This document shows, in pieces, positions 9,508 to 22,095 of a stretch of 64,000 nucleotides of DNA. The stretch covers positions 62,001 to 126,000 of the forward strand of contig NZ_JAJTUT010000004.1 in NCBI RefSeq assembly GCF_022399565.1. The letters are read 5' to 3'. The stretch is from Flavobacterium algicola. Its GTDB lineage: Bacteria > Bacteroidota > Bacteroidia > Flavobacteriales > Flavobacteriaceae. Below the pieces are notes generated by a model. The model worked only from the letters and a program-made list of their open reading frames with translations, had not been told where the DNA came from and did no database searches. Positions within the stretch are counted from its first letter, which is position 1; each line of letters opens with the position of its first letter. The translations under genes and the position numbers were made by a program.

Positions 9508-11860
9508 TTCCTTTTTAAAGACATCACAGTTGTGGTTACGGTTTTTTTTTATAGGCTTTTCTGTGGCTACAATAGCTCAGGAAACGAGTGTAAAAATTGA
9601 TTTTAATAAAGATTGGAAATTCACCAAAGTTAATGGTACAGTAAATGCCGATAAAGATTTGGTGCAAGCAAATTATAATGATTCCAATTGGGAAAAAGTA
9701 CGTTTGCCTCATACTGCTAATATCGAACCTTTGGTTGTTAATAATCAATGGCAAGGCATATGTTGGTACCGTAAAGCCTTTAAGGTTGAGGCTTCTGCCA
9801 AAGATAAAAAAGTATTTCTAGAATTTGAAGGTGCGATGAATATTGCTACCGTTTGGATTAATGGCGTTCAAGTGGCATACCAACAAGGTGGATATTTACC
9901 TATTTTGATTGATGCTTCAAAGTTTGTAAAAGCAGGTGAAATCAATACCATTGCTGTAAAATTAGACAACACCGATAATCCTATTACAGGTCCTAAACCA
10001 CTAAAAATATTAGATTTCAATATGTACGGTGGTTTGTATCGTAACGCTTGGATTACCTACAAGGAAAAAGTGTATATTTCGCATCCTTTATTGGCTAATA
10101 AAATGGCCGGTGGTGGTGTTTTTATCACATTTCCAAAGGTTGATAAGCAATCTTCAGATGTGGCTGTTAAAACGCATTTGGTAAACGAAACGAATGCATC
10201 ACAACAAGTAGAATTGATTCAATCGATAACATTTAAAGGAAAAAAAGTTACCGAAAGAAAATCTCAAACTACGATTGCTTCTAAAGGGGATGTTGAGTTA
10301 CAAGCTATAATTGCAATAAGTAACCCAAATTTATGGACACCTGAAAACCCTAATTTATATCAATTGGAAACTAAAGTCTTAGTAGACGGTAAGTTGAAAG
10401 ATAAAGAGACTACTAATTTTGGAATTCGTTCGTTAGAATTTAGAGGAACGGATTTGTATGTGAATGGAGTGAAAACTTATTTGCGTGGTGTGAATCGCCA
10501 TCAAGAATATCCTTTTATTGGTTATGCATTATCAGATAACGCACAATACCGCGATGCTAAAAAGATTAAAGACGCAGGATTCAATTGTATCAGGTTGTCA
10601 CATTACCCACAATCGCCTGCGTTCTTGGACGCTTGTGATGAATTAGGATTGTTTGTGGTTGATGCTATTTTAGGATGGCAATATTATAATGAAAATGAAG
10701 CTTTCAAAAACTTCTGCTATGAGTCGGCTACTAATTTAGTGCGTCGTGATCGCAACCATCCATCTGTAGTTTCATGGGAAGTATCATTGAATGAAACGAA
10801 GATGCCGATTCCTTTCATGGAAGAATTGGATAGAAGAGTACACCAAGAATATCCAGGAAGCCAAGCTTTTTCTTGTGGATGGATGCCTGATGTATACGAT
10901 ATTTATTTTCAAGCCAGACAACACCGCATTATGCATGGGAATGAAAACCATGATACAAAACCGAAACCTTATTTTGTTTCAGAATATGGGGATTGGGAAT
11001 ACTATTCGAGCAATGCTGGTTTGAATCAAGATAAAATGCCAAAAGACATTCGTTTGGAAAAAAGCAGTCGCCATTATAGAAAAGAAGGGGAGCAAGCCTT
11101 ATTGCAACAAGCGTTTAACTTACAAGAATCTTATAATGATAACTTAAATACAGCCGCTTTTGGTGACGGCTATTGGGTAATGTACGATTACAACCGTGGA
11201 TATCACAATGATATTGAAACTTCGGGGATTATGGATATTTTCCGTTTGCCAAAATTTGGTTTCAATTTCTACGAAAGTCAAAAAAGCCCTGAAGAAAATA
11301 TAGTATTAAGAATAGCTAGTTATTGGAATACAAAATCGAATTTGAATGTAAAAGTATTCAGTAATTGTGACCAAGTGGAGTTGTTCCTGAACGGGAAAAG
11401 CATTGGGAAACAAAAACCAGATAGCGATAAAAATACCACAAAACTACCTCATGCACCTTATACATTTAAGGTAGCTAAGTTTGAAGCAGGAGAGTTGAAA
11501 GCAGTTGGTTTTAGGAATGATAAACAAGTAGAAACGACTACAGTTAAAACTCCAGAATCAGCAGTTAAATTAAAAATTTGGGTAGATGAAAGTGGCAAGA
11601 AACCACAATCAGGAGTAAATGATGTTGTTTTTGTTTATATCGCTGCGGTGGATAAAAACGGAACAATACTTCCAGATTATGATGGGAAAATTGATTTTTC
11701 AATCAAAGGTGACGCAAAAGTGATGAACGTAGGTGGCGTAAATGCCGAAGCCGGAATTGCCACTGCATTGCTACAAATAGGAGACAAGAAAAGTAAAATT
11801 TCAATGACTGCGACAATTAATGACTTGAAAGGGAAATTAGTCGTTAAGCCAGTTAAATAA
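9500..11860 (+). CDS. GH2 glycoside hydrolase, probable beta-galactosidase
   Basis: A 786-residue exported GH2 enzyme. The start at 9500 (MNNSFLKTSQLWLRFFFIGF, cleavage near IAQ) overlaps the sulfatase stop; an earlier ATG at 9410 lies deep inside that sulfatase. It has the jelly-roll sugar-binding domain, immunoglobulin-like domain and TIM barrel. GVNRHQEYP and CIRLSHYPQ are typical. The acid/base is Glu432 in SLNET and the nucleophile Glu495 in VSEYGDW. The C-terminal part has extra Ig-like modules (VFVYIAAVDKNGT). It ends the operon and is followed by a strong terminator. Expected role is removal of non-reducing-end beta-galactose from desulfated oligosaccharides; other beta-glycosidase activities are possible in GH2. 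Confidence 0.87.
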   Translation: MNNSFLKTSQLWLRFFFIGFSVATIAQETSVKIDFNKDWKFTKVNGTVNADKDLVQANYNDSNWEKVRLPHTANIEPLVVNNQWQGICWYRKAFKVEASAKDKKVFLEFEGAMNIATVWINGVQVAYQQGGYLPILIDASKFVKAGEINTIAVKLDNTDNPITGPKPLKILDFNMYGGLYRNAWITYKEKVYISHPLLANKMAGGGVFITFPKVDKQSSDVAVKTHLVNETNASQQVELIQSITFKGKKVTERKSQTTIASKGDVELQAIIAISNPNLWTPENPNLYQLETKVLVDGKLKDKETTNFGIRSLEFRGTDLYVNGVKTYLRGVNRHQEYPFIGYALSDNAQYRDAKKIKDAGFNCIRLSHYPQSPAFLDACDELGLFVVDAILGWQYYNENEAFKNFCYESATNLVRRDRNHPSVVSWEVSLNETKMPIPFMEELDRRVHQEYPGSQAFSCGWMPDVYDIYFQARQHRIMHGNENHDTKPKPYFVSEYGDWEYYSSNAGLNQDKMPKDIRLEKSSRHYRKEGEQALLQQAFNLQESYNDNLNTAAFGDGYWVMYDYNRGYHNDIETSGIMDIFRLPKFGFNFYESQKSPEENIVLRIASYWNTKSNLNVKVFSNCDQVELFLNGKSIGKQKPDSDKNTTKLPHAPYTFKVAKFEAGELKAVGFRNDKQVETTTVKTPESAVKLKIWVDESGKKPQSGVNDVVFVYIAAVDKNGTILPDYDGKIDFSIKGDAKVMNVGGVNAEAGIATALLQIGDKKSKISMTATINDLKGKLVVKPVK

Positions 11861-11911
11861 AGATTTGAATAGGATGGTTTTCTAATTTTAGTAAATTAAA
11901 TTTTCAGTTTG

Positions 11912-11953
11912 AAAGACAGTAATTAGGGAAACCTTGTTACTGTCTTTTTTTTT
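11912..11953 (+). terminator. Rho-independent terminator
   Basis: A perfect 11-bp stem (AAAGACAGTAA at 11912-11922 with TTACTGTCTTT at 11937-11947) is followed by a T run to 11953. It ends the esterase/sulfatase/GH2 operon. Confidence 0.9.
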
Positions 11954-12211
11954 AATATAAATTTATAAAAAGAGAATTATTCGAACTGAATGATGATTAT
12001 AAAAAATGATTAGATTCATCAAATTGAATGTAGTATTATTTTAACTATATGAATTTTGCACTCTATTTTTGTAATTATACTTTTTATTAGCGTTAAAATT
12101 ATGTTATTGGTATTTTTTGGGTAATATTTTCTTTATTTTTGTATTTCAATGTTTAATATCACTATGATAAATGGAATTGTATTTGATATTTAATTAAGTA
12201 TAGATAATGCT
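11954..12211 (+). promoter_or_regulatory. Promoter region of the AraC regulator
   Basis: AT-rich spacer between the terminator and the AraC gene. TATTTTTG at 12134-12141 fits the Bacteroidetes -7 consensus and lies 70 bp before the ATG. GGTATTTT (12109) and GGTAATATT (12120) occur upstream but at 11 bp spacing, not the 21 bp found at the locus-type promoters. The regulator therefore seems to be controlled differently. Confidence 0.4.
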
Positions 12212-13093
12212 ATGAAACTAACTTACAAACAAACCGAAAGCAAACCAGAAAATTCTTTTTCAGTAAAACATGATAAAAAACCTTGTTTAGATCATGACTG
12301 GCATTTTCATAAGGAGATCGAATTGATTTATTTTATTAAAAGCTCAGGAACCCGTTATATAGGGAATTCCATTGGGACTTTTAATGCGGGTGATTTGTAT
12401 ATGATTGGGAGTAATGTACCGCATCTTTTTAAAAATGATAAAGTGAATCCACTTTCACCTGTTGAGGCTGAAACAGTAGATATGATTGTTGTTAAATTTG
12501 ATCCAGAGTTTTTAGGAAAACAGTTTTTAAATCTATCTGAAAGTCGTGCGTTGCAGTTATTGTTAGAAAATGCTGAAAAAGGATTGAAATTCTCAAAAGC
12601 TATTTCGAAGGTAGTGCATCAAATTATGGTGGAGCTAACGCAAAATAATGGACTTAAGAATATTATAGGTCTTTTAAATGTTTTAGAAGTTTTGTCATCG
12701 ACGGACGATTTTCATTCTTTGTGTTCAGAAGTAGTGGTAAGCAGTTATACTAATAAAGAAAAAGAGCGTATGGCAAGAATTATTTCGTTTCTAACGGAGA
12801 ATTTTGATAAAAAAATTGAGCTTGAAGAAGTAGCTTCGGTAGCTTATATGACTCCCAATGCTTTTTGTAGGTATTTTAAAAAGAGAACTAGAAAATCATT
12901 TACACAATATCTTAACGAAATCAGATTAAGAAACGCTTGCAAATTATTGATTGAAGGTGAGATGCAAGTAGCAACAGTTTGTTATTTATCAGGTTTTAAT
13001 ACCATTACTAATTTTAATCGTCAGTTTAAATCACTTATGAATGTGACGCCGTCTGAATATATTAGCCGTTATGCTATTAATGCAATTAATTAA
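12212..13093 (+). CDS. AraC-family transcriptional regulator with N-terminal cupin
   Basis: A 293-residue cytoplasmic regulator. The N-terminal half is a cupin sensing domain (DWHFHKEIEL, FNAGDLYMIG, NVPHLF). The C-terminal 100 residues carry two helix-turn-helix motifs (ELEEVASVAYMTPNAFCRYF and VCYLSGFNTITNFNRQF, ending with the usual TPSEY). It is a monocistronic gene between its own promoter and a strong terminator, directly upstream of the anhydrogalactose operon, so it is a likely sugar-responsive controller of that operon or of the whole locus. A broken paralogue is found at 43474. The ligand is not known. Confidence 0.92.
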   Translation: MKLTYKQTESKPENSFSVKHDKKPCLDHDWHFHKEIELIYFIKSSGTRYIGNSIGTFNAGDLYMIGSNVPHLFKNDKVNPLSPVEAETVDMIVVKFDPEFLGKQFLNLSESRALQLLLENAEKGLKFSKAISKVVHQIMVELTQNNGLKNIIGLLNVLEVLSSTDDFHSLCSEVVVSSYTNKEKERMARIISFLTENFDKKIELEEVASVAYMTPNAFCRYFKKRTRKSFTQYLNEIRLRNACKLLIEGEMQVATVCYLSGFNTITNFNRQFKSLMNVTPSEYISRYAINAIN

Positions 13094-13137
13094 AATATAG
13101 ATATAAATTAGGATTCTGTTTTAGTCCTGATGAAGAG

Positions 13138-13173
13138 AAGCTTATTGAAACCCAGTTTCAATAAGCTTTTTTT
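13138..13173 (+). terminator. Rho-independent terminator
   Basis: A perfect 14-bp stem (AAGCTTATTGAAAC at 13138-13151, GTTTCAATAAGCTT at 13155-13168) with a three-base loop and a T tail. It separates the AraC gene from the next operon. Confidence 0.93.
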
Positions 13174-13291
13174 GTTTTACAGTTTCGGAGTTTAAAAGTC
13201 TTATTTTTTCTTCTTTTTTAAGTAAAAATTTAACTGTCAGCAAGGAGTTCTATCATGTATAATATTAAAAAGAACCGATTTTGATTAAAAT

Positions 13292-13356
13292 GTTAAAATA
13301 GTGCCATAGTAAGGTAAATTCAATTACGGTAAACTCGTTTTATTCCCTTTTATTTG
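13292..13356 (+). promoter_or_regulatory. Locus-type promoter of the anhydrogalactose operon
   Basis: GTTAAAATA starts at 13292 and GGTAAATTC at 13313, 21 bp apart. The -7 element TTTATTTG (13349-13356) starts 57 bp after the first repeat. It ends 16 bp before the transporter ATG. No good -33 box is visible, consistent with an activator-dependent promoter. Confidence 0.7.
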
Positions 13357-13372
13357 TTAAAAGAAAAAATTT

Positions 13373-14383
13373 ATGGAATTTACATTTATACCTTTTGCTT
13401 TAGTATTGTTAGCAAGTATTTTTCAAGGATCATTTGGACTTGGAATGAAGTTTATGGCACCTCTTAAATGGGAGGCATGGTGGTTAGTGCATGCAATTGT
13501 TGCTATGCTATTAATCCCTTTAGTTTGGGCTATGATAGTAGTACCTAATTTGTTTGATGTAATTGCTCAAGCACCCTCTGACGCTATTTTACAAGGGATG
13601 TTCTTTGGAGCACTTTGGGGTGTTGGTGGAATTATGTTTGGAAAAAGTATTCCTTATATCGGTATCTCATTGACTTATGGGATTGTTATGGGAGTATGTG
13701 CTGCGGCAGGAAGTTTGATTCCTTTCTTTTTGATTGAAAATGCAACTAATTTACCTGCTTTCCCTTATGTAATAGGCGGGGTTTTATTGATGTTAGTGGG
13801 AGTAGCATTTACTGCTTTTGCTGGAATTCTTCGAGATAAAAACACACAAGATAGTAATGATACAAAAATTGACCTTAAAGCAGGTTTAATTATCGCTGTT
13901 CTTAGTGGTTTGTTATCGGCGGCATTGAGTGTTGGTTTTGATAAAGGAAAATCAATTGGGGTCCTTGCAGAAACTGCTGGGGCATTAACAAGAAATACCA
14001 GTTTAGCTATTTGGGTAGTAGTGCTTTGGGGTGGATTTATCATCAATGCAGGTTATGCTATCTTTTTATTGTTCAAGAATAATACATGGAATTCTTTTGG
14101 TGTCGAAAAATCAGGTAAGGCATATATGTGGGCAATCATTGCCTCCATACTTTGGTTTGGAGCTTTAGGGATTTATGGACAAGGTGCTACTTTGATGGGA
14201 GCAATGGGTTCTGTAATAGGATGGCCTATTTTATTAGGTGTTTCATTGATTGTTGGGAATTTATGGGCATACCTAAATAAGGAATGGCTAGGTGCAGGTA
14301 AGGCTTCATCTTATTTGTTAGTGGGACTTTTTATTTTAATTGGAGCCACTATTATTTTAGGATATGCTAATAGCGTTAATTAA
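13373..14383 (+). CDS. RhaT-like sugar/proton symporter (drug/metabolite transporter superfamily)
   Basis: A 336-residue integral membrane protein with about ten hydrophobic segments, resembling L-rhamnose/proton symporter RhaT. Conserved features are the N-terminal GSFGLGMKFMAPLKWEAWW, the GGIMFGKSIPYIGISLTYG loop and a final helix ILIGATIILGYAN. It is first in the operon for anhydrogalactose catabolism. The likely cargo is therefore a monosaccharide released in the periplasm, such as 3,6-anhydro-D-galactose, rather than rhamnose; no rhamnose genes are present nearby. Family membership is clear, substrate is inferred from context. Confidence 0.85.
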   Translation: MEFTFIPFALVLLASIFQGSFGLGMKFMAPLKWEAWWLVHAIVAMLLIPLVWAMIVVPNLFDVIAQAPSDAILQGMFFGALWGVGGIMFGKSIPYIGISLTYGIVMGVCAAAGSLIPFFLIENATNLPAFPYVIGGVLLMLVGVAFTAFAGILRDKNTQDSNDTKIDLKAGLIIAVLSGLLSAALSVGFDKGKSIGVLAETAGALTRNTSLAIWVVVLWGGFIINAGYAIFLLFKNNTWNSFGVEKSGKAYMWAIIASILWFGALGIYGQGATLMGAMGSVIGWPILLGVSLIVGNLWAYLNKEWLGAGKASSYLLVGLFILIGATIILGYANSVN

Positions 14384-14415
14384 AAGAATAGTATTTATAT
14401 AATATAGAACTTAAG

Positions 14416-15549
14416 ATGAAAATTAAATCAATTGAATGTTTTATTCTTGCAGATAAACTTAAGGAAACTTTTTACTTTTCGCAATGGGAATATTCGGAAA
14501 GACGTATATGTGTAGTTAAAGTTACTTCTGATTCAGGACATGTAGGATGGGGAGAAGGATATGGTCCTGCGGGTCTAATTAAGGCTGGTATAGAGTTTTT
14601 GACTCCTCATGTGGTAGGAATGAACCCGTTACAGACTGAAACGATTTGGAGTGTAATGTATCGTAGAACTTTGGATTTTGCAAGAAGAGGAGTGCTAGTG
14701 GCCGCTATAAGCGCTATTGATGTTGCTTTGTGGGATTTGAAAGGTAAAATTTTAGAGCAACCTGTTCATCAGTTATTAGGTGGTAAAAAGCGTGATACTA
14801 TTGTACCTTATGCAACGGGTATGTATTTTACTGAAGGTGGAGTAATGGCTGATAAATTATGTAAAGAAGCTTTAGAATATGTAAACCTTGGGTATAAAGC
14901 GATGAAAATGAAAGTGGGATTAACACTGGAAGAGGACATCGAAAACGTCAAAAAACTTAGAGAAACCATTGGTCCAGATGTTAAATTGATGATTGATTCG
15001 AATCATGCTTACAATTTACGTGAAGCTGTTCAGTTAGCTAATGCAGTGGAGAAATATGATATTTCTTGGTTTGAAGAGCCTATATCTCCTGAATATTATG
15101 ATCAATATGCTGAATTAAGAACGAAAACAACTATTCCCATTTCAGGAGGTGAGTGTGAATATTTACGTTTTGGTTTTCAAACTTTATTACAGTCTAAATC
15201 GGTAGATATTATTCAACCCGATATTTGCGCTACAGGAGGACTTACTGAAGCCAAACGAATAGGAACTCTTGCTACTGTTTACGGAGTAGAAGTTGTCCCT
15301 CATACTTGGGGAACTGGAATTGCTTTTGCGGCAGCTTTACATTTTATTAGTAACTTAGATTGCATGCCGGGGCGTTTGCGTTCTCCAGAATGTTACATTG
15401 AACATGATCGTACAGAAAACCCTTTACGTGAACAATTAACAACTAGTGATATGGTTTTTGATAAAGGATTAATCAAAGTTTCAGACAAACCGGGACTTGG
15501 ATTTACTTTGAATGAAGATGCATTATATAAATTTGCTTTAAAAGAATAG
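14416..15549 (+). CDS. Enolase-superfamily enzyme, probable 3,6-anhydrogalactonate cycloisomerase
   Basis: A 377-residue cytoplasmic member of the mandelate racemase/muconate lactonising group. The catalytic lysines are in KAMKMKVG (Lys164 and Lys166). Metal ligands are seen in MIDSNHAYN, WFEEPISPE and ISGGECE, and the distal His in VPHTWGTGIA. It sits 32 bases after the transporter and 2 bases before the aldehyde dehydrogenase. With KDGal kinase and KDPGal aldolase following, the likely reaction is ring-opening isomerisation of 3,6-anhydrogalactonate to 2-keto-3-deoxygalactonate. D-galactonate dehydratase is the main alternative from sequence alone; the co-located dehydrogenase and carrageenan enzymes favour the cycloisomerase. 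Confidence 0.83.
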   Translation: MKIKSIECFILADKLKETFYFSQWEYSERRICVVKVTSDSGHVGWGEGYGPAGLIKAGIEFLTPHVVGMNPLQTETIWSVMYRRTLDFARRGVLVAAISAIDVALWDLKGKILEQPVHQLLGGKKRDTIVPYATGMYFTEGGVMADKLCKEALEYVNLGYKAMKMKVGLTLEEDIENVKKLRETIGPDVKLMIDSNHAYNLREAVQLANAVEKYDISWFEEPISPEYYDQYAELRTKTTIPISGGECEYLRFGFQTLLQSKSVDIIQPDICATGGLTEAKRIGTLATVYGVEVVPHTWGTGIAFAAALHFISNLDCMPGRLRSPECYIEHDRTENPLREQLTTSDMVFDKGLIKVSDKPGLGFTLNEDALYKFALKE

Positions 15550-15551
15550 TT

Positions 15552-16985
15552 ATGGATTTTGGACATAAAAAATTATATATAGACGGACAATTAATTGATG
15601 CTAGTAACAATGCAACTTTTGATGTAATTAGTCCGGCAAACGAAGAGAAAGTTGGATCACTTGCTTGGGCAAGTAAAGAAGATACTGAGAGAGCACTTCA
15701 AACCGCTCAAGAAGGATTTAAAACATGGTCTGTTTTGCCTCTAGAAGAACGTTTGGATTGGATTGATAAATTACGAACAAAACTGATTGAAAACAGTGAT
15801 TTGTTGCGTAACAGTATCATGCATGAAATGGGTAAAACTTGGGAAGGTAGTAGTGAAGACCTAACGAGTATTACCAATTCTTTAGCTTTTTATTCTGAAG
15901 AAATTAAAAGAAGACATATAATTGATATTGAAGATAAAGAAGGAACACACCAACACCAAATTTTATCTCAACCATTAGGAGTTGTAGTTGCTTTTTTAGC
16001 GTATAATTTTCCATTATTAAATTTAGGTTTTAAACTAGGTCCTGCTTTAGCAGCTGGTTGTAGTATTATTATCAAACCTTCTGAGTTTTCTCCTTTATCA
16101 GCGCATATTATTGGTGAAATTTGTGCAGAAATTAATTTCCCAAAAGGAGTCATTACAGTTCTTTCAGGAGATTTACAAAATGTAGGTATTCCGCTGTGTG
16201 AGAGTACTATTCCAAGATTAATTACAATGATCGGTTCTACTGAAACGGCTCAAAAATTAATTGGTCAAAGCAGTAAAACATCTATCAAAAGATACAGCAT
16301 GGAGTGTGGAGGGAATGCCCCTTTTATTGTTTTTCCTGATGCTGATATGGATTTAGCGGTTACCATTGGTGCGGCTTTAAAAATTGGTAATTCTGGTCAA
16401 ATATGTGTGGCTCCTAATCGATTTTTTATCCATGAATCCGTTATCGAAGAATTTAGTAACGGAATGCTGGAAAAATTCAAAAATGCTAAAATAGGTTTTG
16501 GTAAAGAAAACCAACCTAATATGGGACCTATTGCTAATAAAGTGGCTAGAGAAAAGATTGATGGTCTTGTAAAAGAAGCGATCAGTCAAGGTGGAGAATT
16601 GATTTTTGGTGGGGAAAATGTAGGCGATAAAGGATATTATTATGCACCAACATTGATTCGTTTGGAGGATAAAAAAGCAGCTATTTTACAAAAAGAATTT
16701 TTTGGTCCAGTGGCTATCCTAGTGCCATTTTCAACTCAAGAAGAAGTAATTGAATTAGCCAATGATACTGATGCTGGTTTGGCTTCATATGTGTTTTCAA
16801 CAGACGAGAAAAAATTACAGTTTTTTGCTGAAAATTTAGAGTTTGGTGAAGTGCAATTAAATGGTGTGAAATACGATATTTATTTGCCTCATGGTGGAGT
16901 TAAAAATAGCGGAATAGGAGTTGATTGTTCGGGGTATGCACTAGATGATTATTTGATTAAAAAACGCGTTACAAAAGCTTTATAG
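15552..16985 (+). CDS. Aldehyde dehydrogenase, probable 3,6-anhydrogalactose dehydrogenase
   Basis: A 477-residue NAD(P)-dependent aldehyde dehydrogenase. Glu251 (MECGGNAPFIVF) and catalytic Cys285 (GNSGQICVAPNRF) are present, as are the cofactor segment IIIKPSEFSPLS and EFFGPVAI. It would oxidise the C1 aldehyde of 3,6-anhydrogalactose to the acid, the first step before the cycloisomerase. It is tightly packed between the cycloisomerase and the kinase. The ALDH family is certain; the substrate comes from operon logic, and the D form is expected if the polymer is carrageenan. Confidence 0.87.
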   Translation: MDFGHKKLYIDGQLIDASNNATFDVISPANEEKVGSLAWASKEDTERALQTAQEGFKTWSVLPLEERLDWIDKLRTKLIENSDLLRNSIMHEMGKTWEGSSEDLTSITNSLAFYSEEIKRRHIIDIEDKEGTHQHQILSQPLGVVVAFLAYNFPLLNLGFKLGPALAAGCSIIIKPSEFSPLSAHIIGEICAEINFPKGVITVLSGDLQNVGIPLCESTIPRLITMIGSTETAQKLIGQSSKTSIKRYSMECGGNAPFIVFPDADMDLAVTIGAALKIGNSGQICVAPNRFFIHESVIEEFSNGMLEKFKNAKIGFGKENQPNMGPIANKVAREKIDGLVKEAISQGGELIFGGENVGDKGYYYAPTLIRLEDKKAAILQKEFFGPVAILVPFSTQEEVIELANDTDAGLASYVFSTDEKKLQFFAENLEFGEVQLNGVKYDIYLPHGGVKNSGIGVDCSGYALDDYLIKKRVTKAL

Positions 16986-16989
16986 TAGC

Positions 16990-17943
16990 ATGAAACTTCC
17001 AAAATATTTTATTAGCTGTGATTGGGGAACCAGTAATTTTAGGCTACGATTAGTCGAAACCGAAAATTTGAACGTTCTCGAAGAACACAAAACAGATCAA
17101 GGAGTCAAAACCATTTTTGAAAAATTTCAAAAACAAGATTCACTAAGTCAACAGCAATTTTTTACGGATTACTTAGTAAGTCAAATTCAAAACCTACCTG
17201 CGGAACATCAAAAACATTTGGTTGTTTTAGCAGGAATGTCTTCATCTAGTATTGGTTTATATGAGCTTCCGTACACGGATATGCCTATTACAATGGACGG
17301 TAAAAGTTTGCTTTGGAAAAATTTGAATTTGGTTCCTGAAGATTTGAACTTATTAGTGATTTCAGGTGTGAAAACGGCAACCGGAATGATGCGTGGCGAA
17401 GAAATTCAAGCTATTGGTTTGGAAGATGAATTAAAGCAATTTGATTCAGGTACGCTGATTTTACCAGGTACACATTGTAAGCATATGTATTATGAAGTGG
17501 GTACGTTTACGGGATTAAGAAACTATATGACCGGTGAACTTTTTGAGGTTTTATCGTCTAAAAGTATTTTGAGTAATTCCATCGAAAATTTAGGTTGGAA
17601 TACGGATAGTGAACAAGCTTTTCTAAAAGGAATTGAAGTAGGTTTTGAAGGTGAATGGAGTGCTAACTTATTAACTGTTAGAGCTACACATTTGTTTGGT
17701 GAATCTAAAAAAGAAGATAATTTTTATTATCTAAGCGGACTTTTAATTGGTGATGAATTGTCTTATTTGAAAGGACATACAGGCAAGGTTTTCCTTGCTG
17801 CCTCTGGTGCCGTTTATAAATTATACAAGTTAGCCCTTGAAAAATTAATCGTTGCTGATAATTTAGTTTGTTTTGATAGCAACACCTTAGAAAGGGCTTT
17901 ATTAATAGGACAAAAGAAAATAATTGTACTTAATGAAAAATAA
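16990..17943 (+). CDS. dgoK: 2-keto-3-deoxygalactonate kinase (DgoK)
   Basis: A 317-residue sugar-acid kinase with the ASKHA phosphate motif SCDWGTSNFRLRL at its N-terminus and the DgoK-type segments VLAGMSSSSIG, SGVKTATGMMRGEE and LPGTHCKHMY. It phosphorylates 2-keto-3-deoxygalactonate at C6. It starts 4 bases after the dehydrogenase and its end overlaps the aldolase start, showing coupled expression. Length is normal for the family. Confidence 0.9.
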   Translation: MKLPKYFISCDWGTSNFRLRLVETENLNVLEEHKTDQGVKTIFEKFQKQDSLSQQQFFTDYLVSQIQNLPAEHQKHLVVLAGMSSSSIGLYELPYTDMPITMDGKSLLWKNLNLVPEDLNLLVISGVKTATGMMRGEEIQAIGLEDELKQFDSGTLILPGTHCKHMYYEVGTFTGLRNYMTGELFEVLSSKSILSNSIENLGWNTDSEQAFLKGIEVGFEGEWSANLLTVRATHLFGESKKEDNFYYLSGLLIGDELSYLKGHTGKVFLAASGAVYKLYKLALEKLIVADNLVCFDSNTLERALLIGQKKIIVLNEK

Positions 17944-18568
17944 TTCAGGATTTTCGTGGGAGCTTTTTAATGAGTCTCCAGTAGTAGGTATCGTGAGAGG
18001 AATTCCATTGGATGTTGTTTTGAAGGTAGCGGCTGTGTACAGTGATGCTGGTTTGTCAACAATTGAAATTACAATGAATACTGAGGGAGCAACCGAAATA
18101 ATTACAGCACTTAGAAAAGAATTTCCAAACTTGAATGTAGGAGCAGGAACTGTTTGTACACTTGCTGATTTAGATAAAGCGGTCAATGCTGGCGTTCAAT
18201 TTATTGTAACACCTATTATTGATGCTGCCGTTATTCAAAAAGCAGTGGAATTAAATATTCCTATTTTTCCAGGAGCATATACGCCTACTGAAATTTATCA
18301 AGCTTGGCATTTAGGAGCTTCGGCAGTGAAAATATTTCCCGCAACACAATTAGGAACACAGTTTATTAAAGATGTAAGTGCACCTTTAAATGAAATTAAA
18401 TTACTGCCTACTGGCGGTGTTTCTGCTGAAAATATTGATTCTTTCTTTAAGGCAGGTGCCGTTGGTGTGGGAATGGGAAGTTCTCTTTTTGATAAAAAAA
18501 TGATTGATAACGGTGATTTTGAAGCCTTAAAGAATCATTTCATACGTGTTAAAAACGAAATAAAATAA
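17933..18568 (+). CDS. dgoA: 2-keto-3-deoxy-6-phosphogalactonate aldolase (KDPG/KDPGal aldolase family)
   Basis: A class I aldolase of 211 residues from the ATG at 17933, which overlaps the kinase by 11 bases; an ATG at 17924 is the alternative. Motifs are PVVGIVRGIP, NVGAGTVC and VKIFPATQLG, with the Schiff-base lysine at Lys133, the same number as in Escherichia coli KDPG aldolase, followed by LLPTGGVS. It splits KDPGal into pyruvate and D-glyceraldehyde 3-phosphate, the last step of this catabolic route. D-gluco and D-galacto specificities cannot be separated by eye; the operon argues for galacto. Confidence 0.9.
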   Translation: MKNNSGFSWELFNESPVVGIVRGIPLDVVLKVAAVYSDAGLSTIEITMNTEGATEIITALRKEFPNLNVGAGTVCTLADLDKAVNAGVQFIVTPIIDAAVIQKAVELNIPIFPGAYTPTEIYQAWHLGASAVKIFPATQLGTQFIKDVSAPLNEIKLLPTGGVSAENIDSFFKAGAVGVGMGSSLFDKKMIDNGDFEALKNHFIRVKNEIK

Positions 18569-18574
18569 TACAAT

Positions 18575-21933
<3,359 letters not shown>

Positions 21934-21957
21934 AGGAAATTGATTATAGATTTCATT

Positions 21958-21990
21958 AAAAGTAGCAAGCTTCTGTTTGCTACTTTTTTT
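21958..21990 (+). terminator. Rho-independent terminator
   Basis: An 11-bp stem (AAAAGTAGCAA at 21958-21968, TTGCTACTTTT at 21977-21987) with a T tail, ending the GH2 transcript. Confidence 0.92.
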
Positions 21991-22009
21991 ATTTACATTA
22001 GTTTTAAAT

Positions 22010-22074
22010 GATAAAATAAGCTTATTCAAAGGTAAGTTAAACACATTATTAGTTGCTGTTATTAATTATTTTTG
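22010..22074 (+). promoter_or_regulatory. Locus-type promoter of the secreted GH16
   Basis: GATAAAATA at 22010 and GGTAAGTTA at 22031 are 21 bp apart. TATTTTTG (22067-22074), a full match to TAnnTTTG, begins 57 bp after the first repeat. The start codon follows 21 bp later. Confidence 0.75.
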
Positions 22075-22095
22075 GGAGTTAATCAATATTTGGAT

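Noticed and set aside
12092..12128. GTTAAAATT, GGTATTTT and GGTAATATT before the AraC gene, as another locus-type promoter
   Set aside because: Spacings are 17 and 11 bp rather than 21, and no -7 element lies at the required distance.
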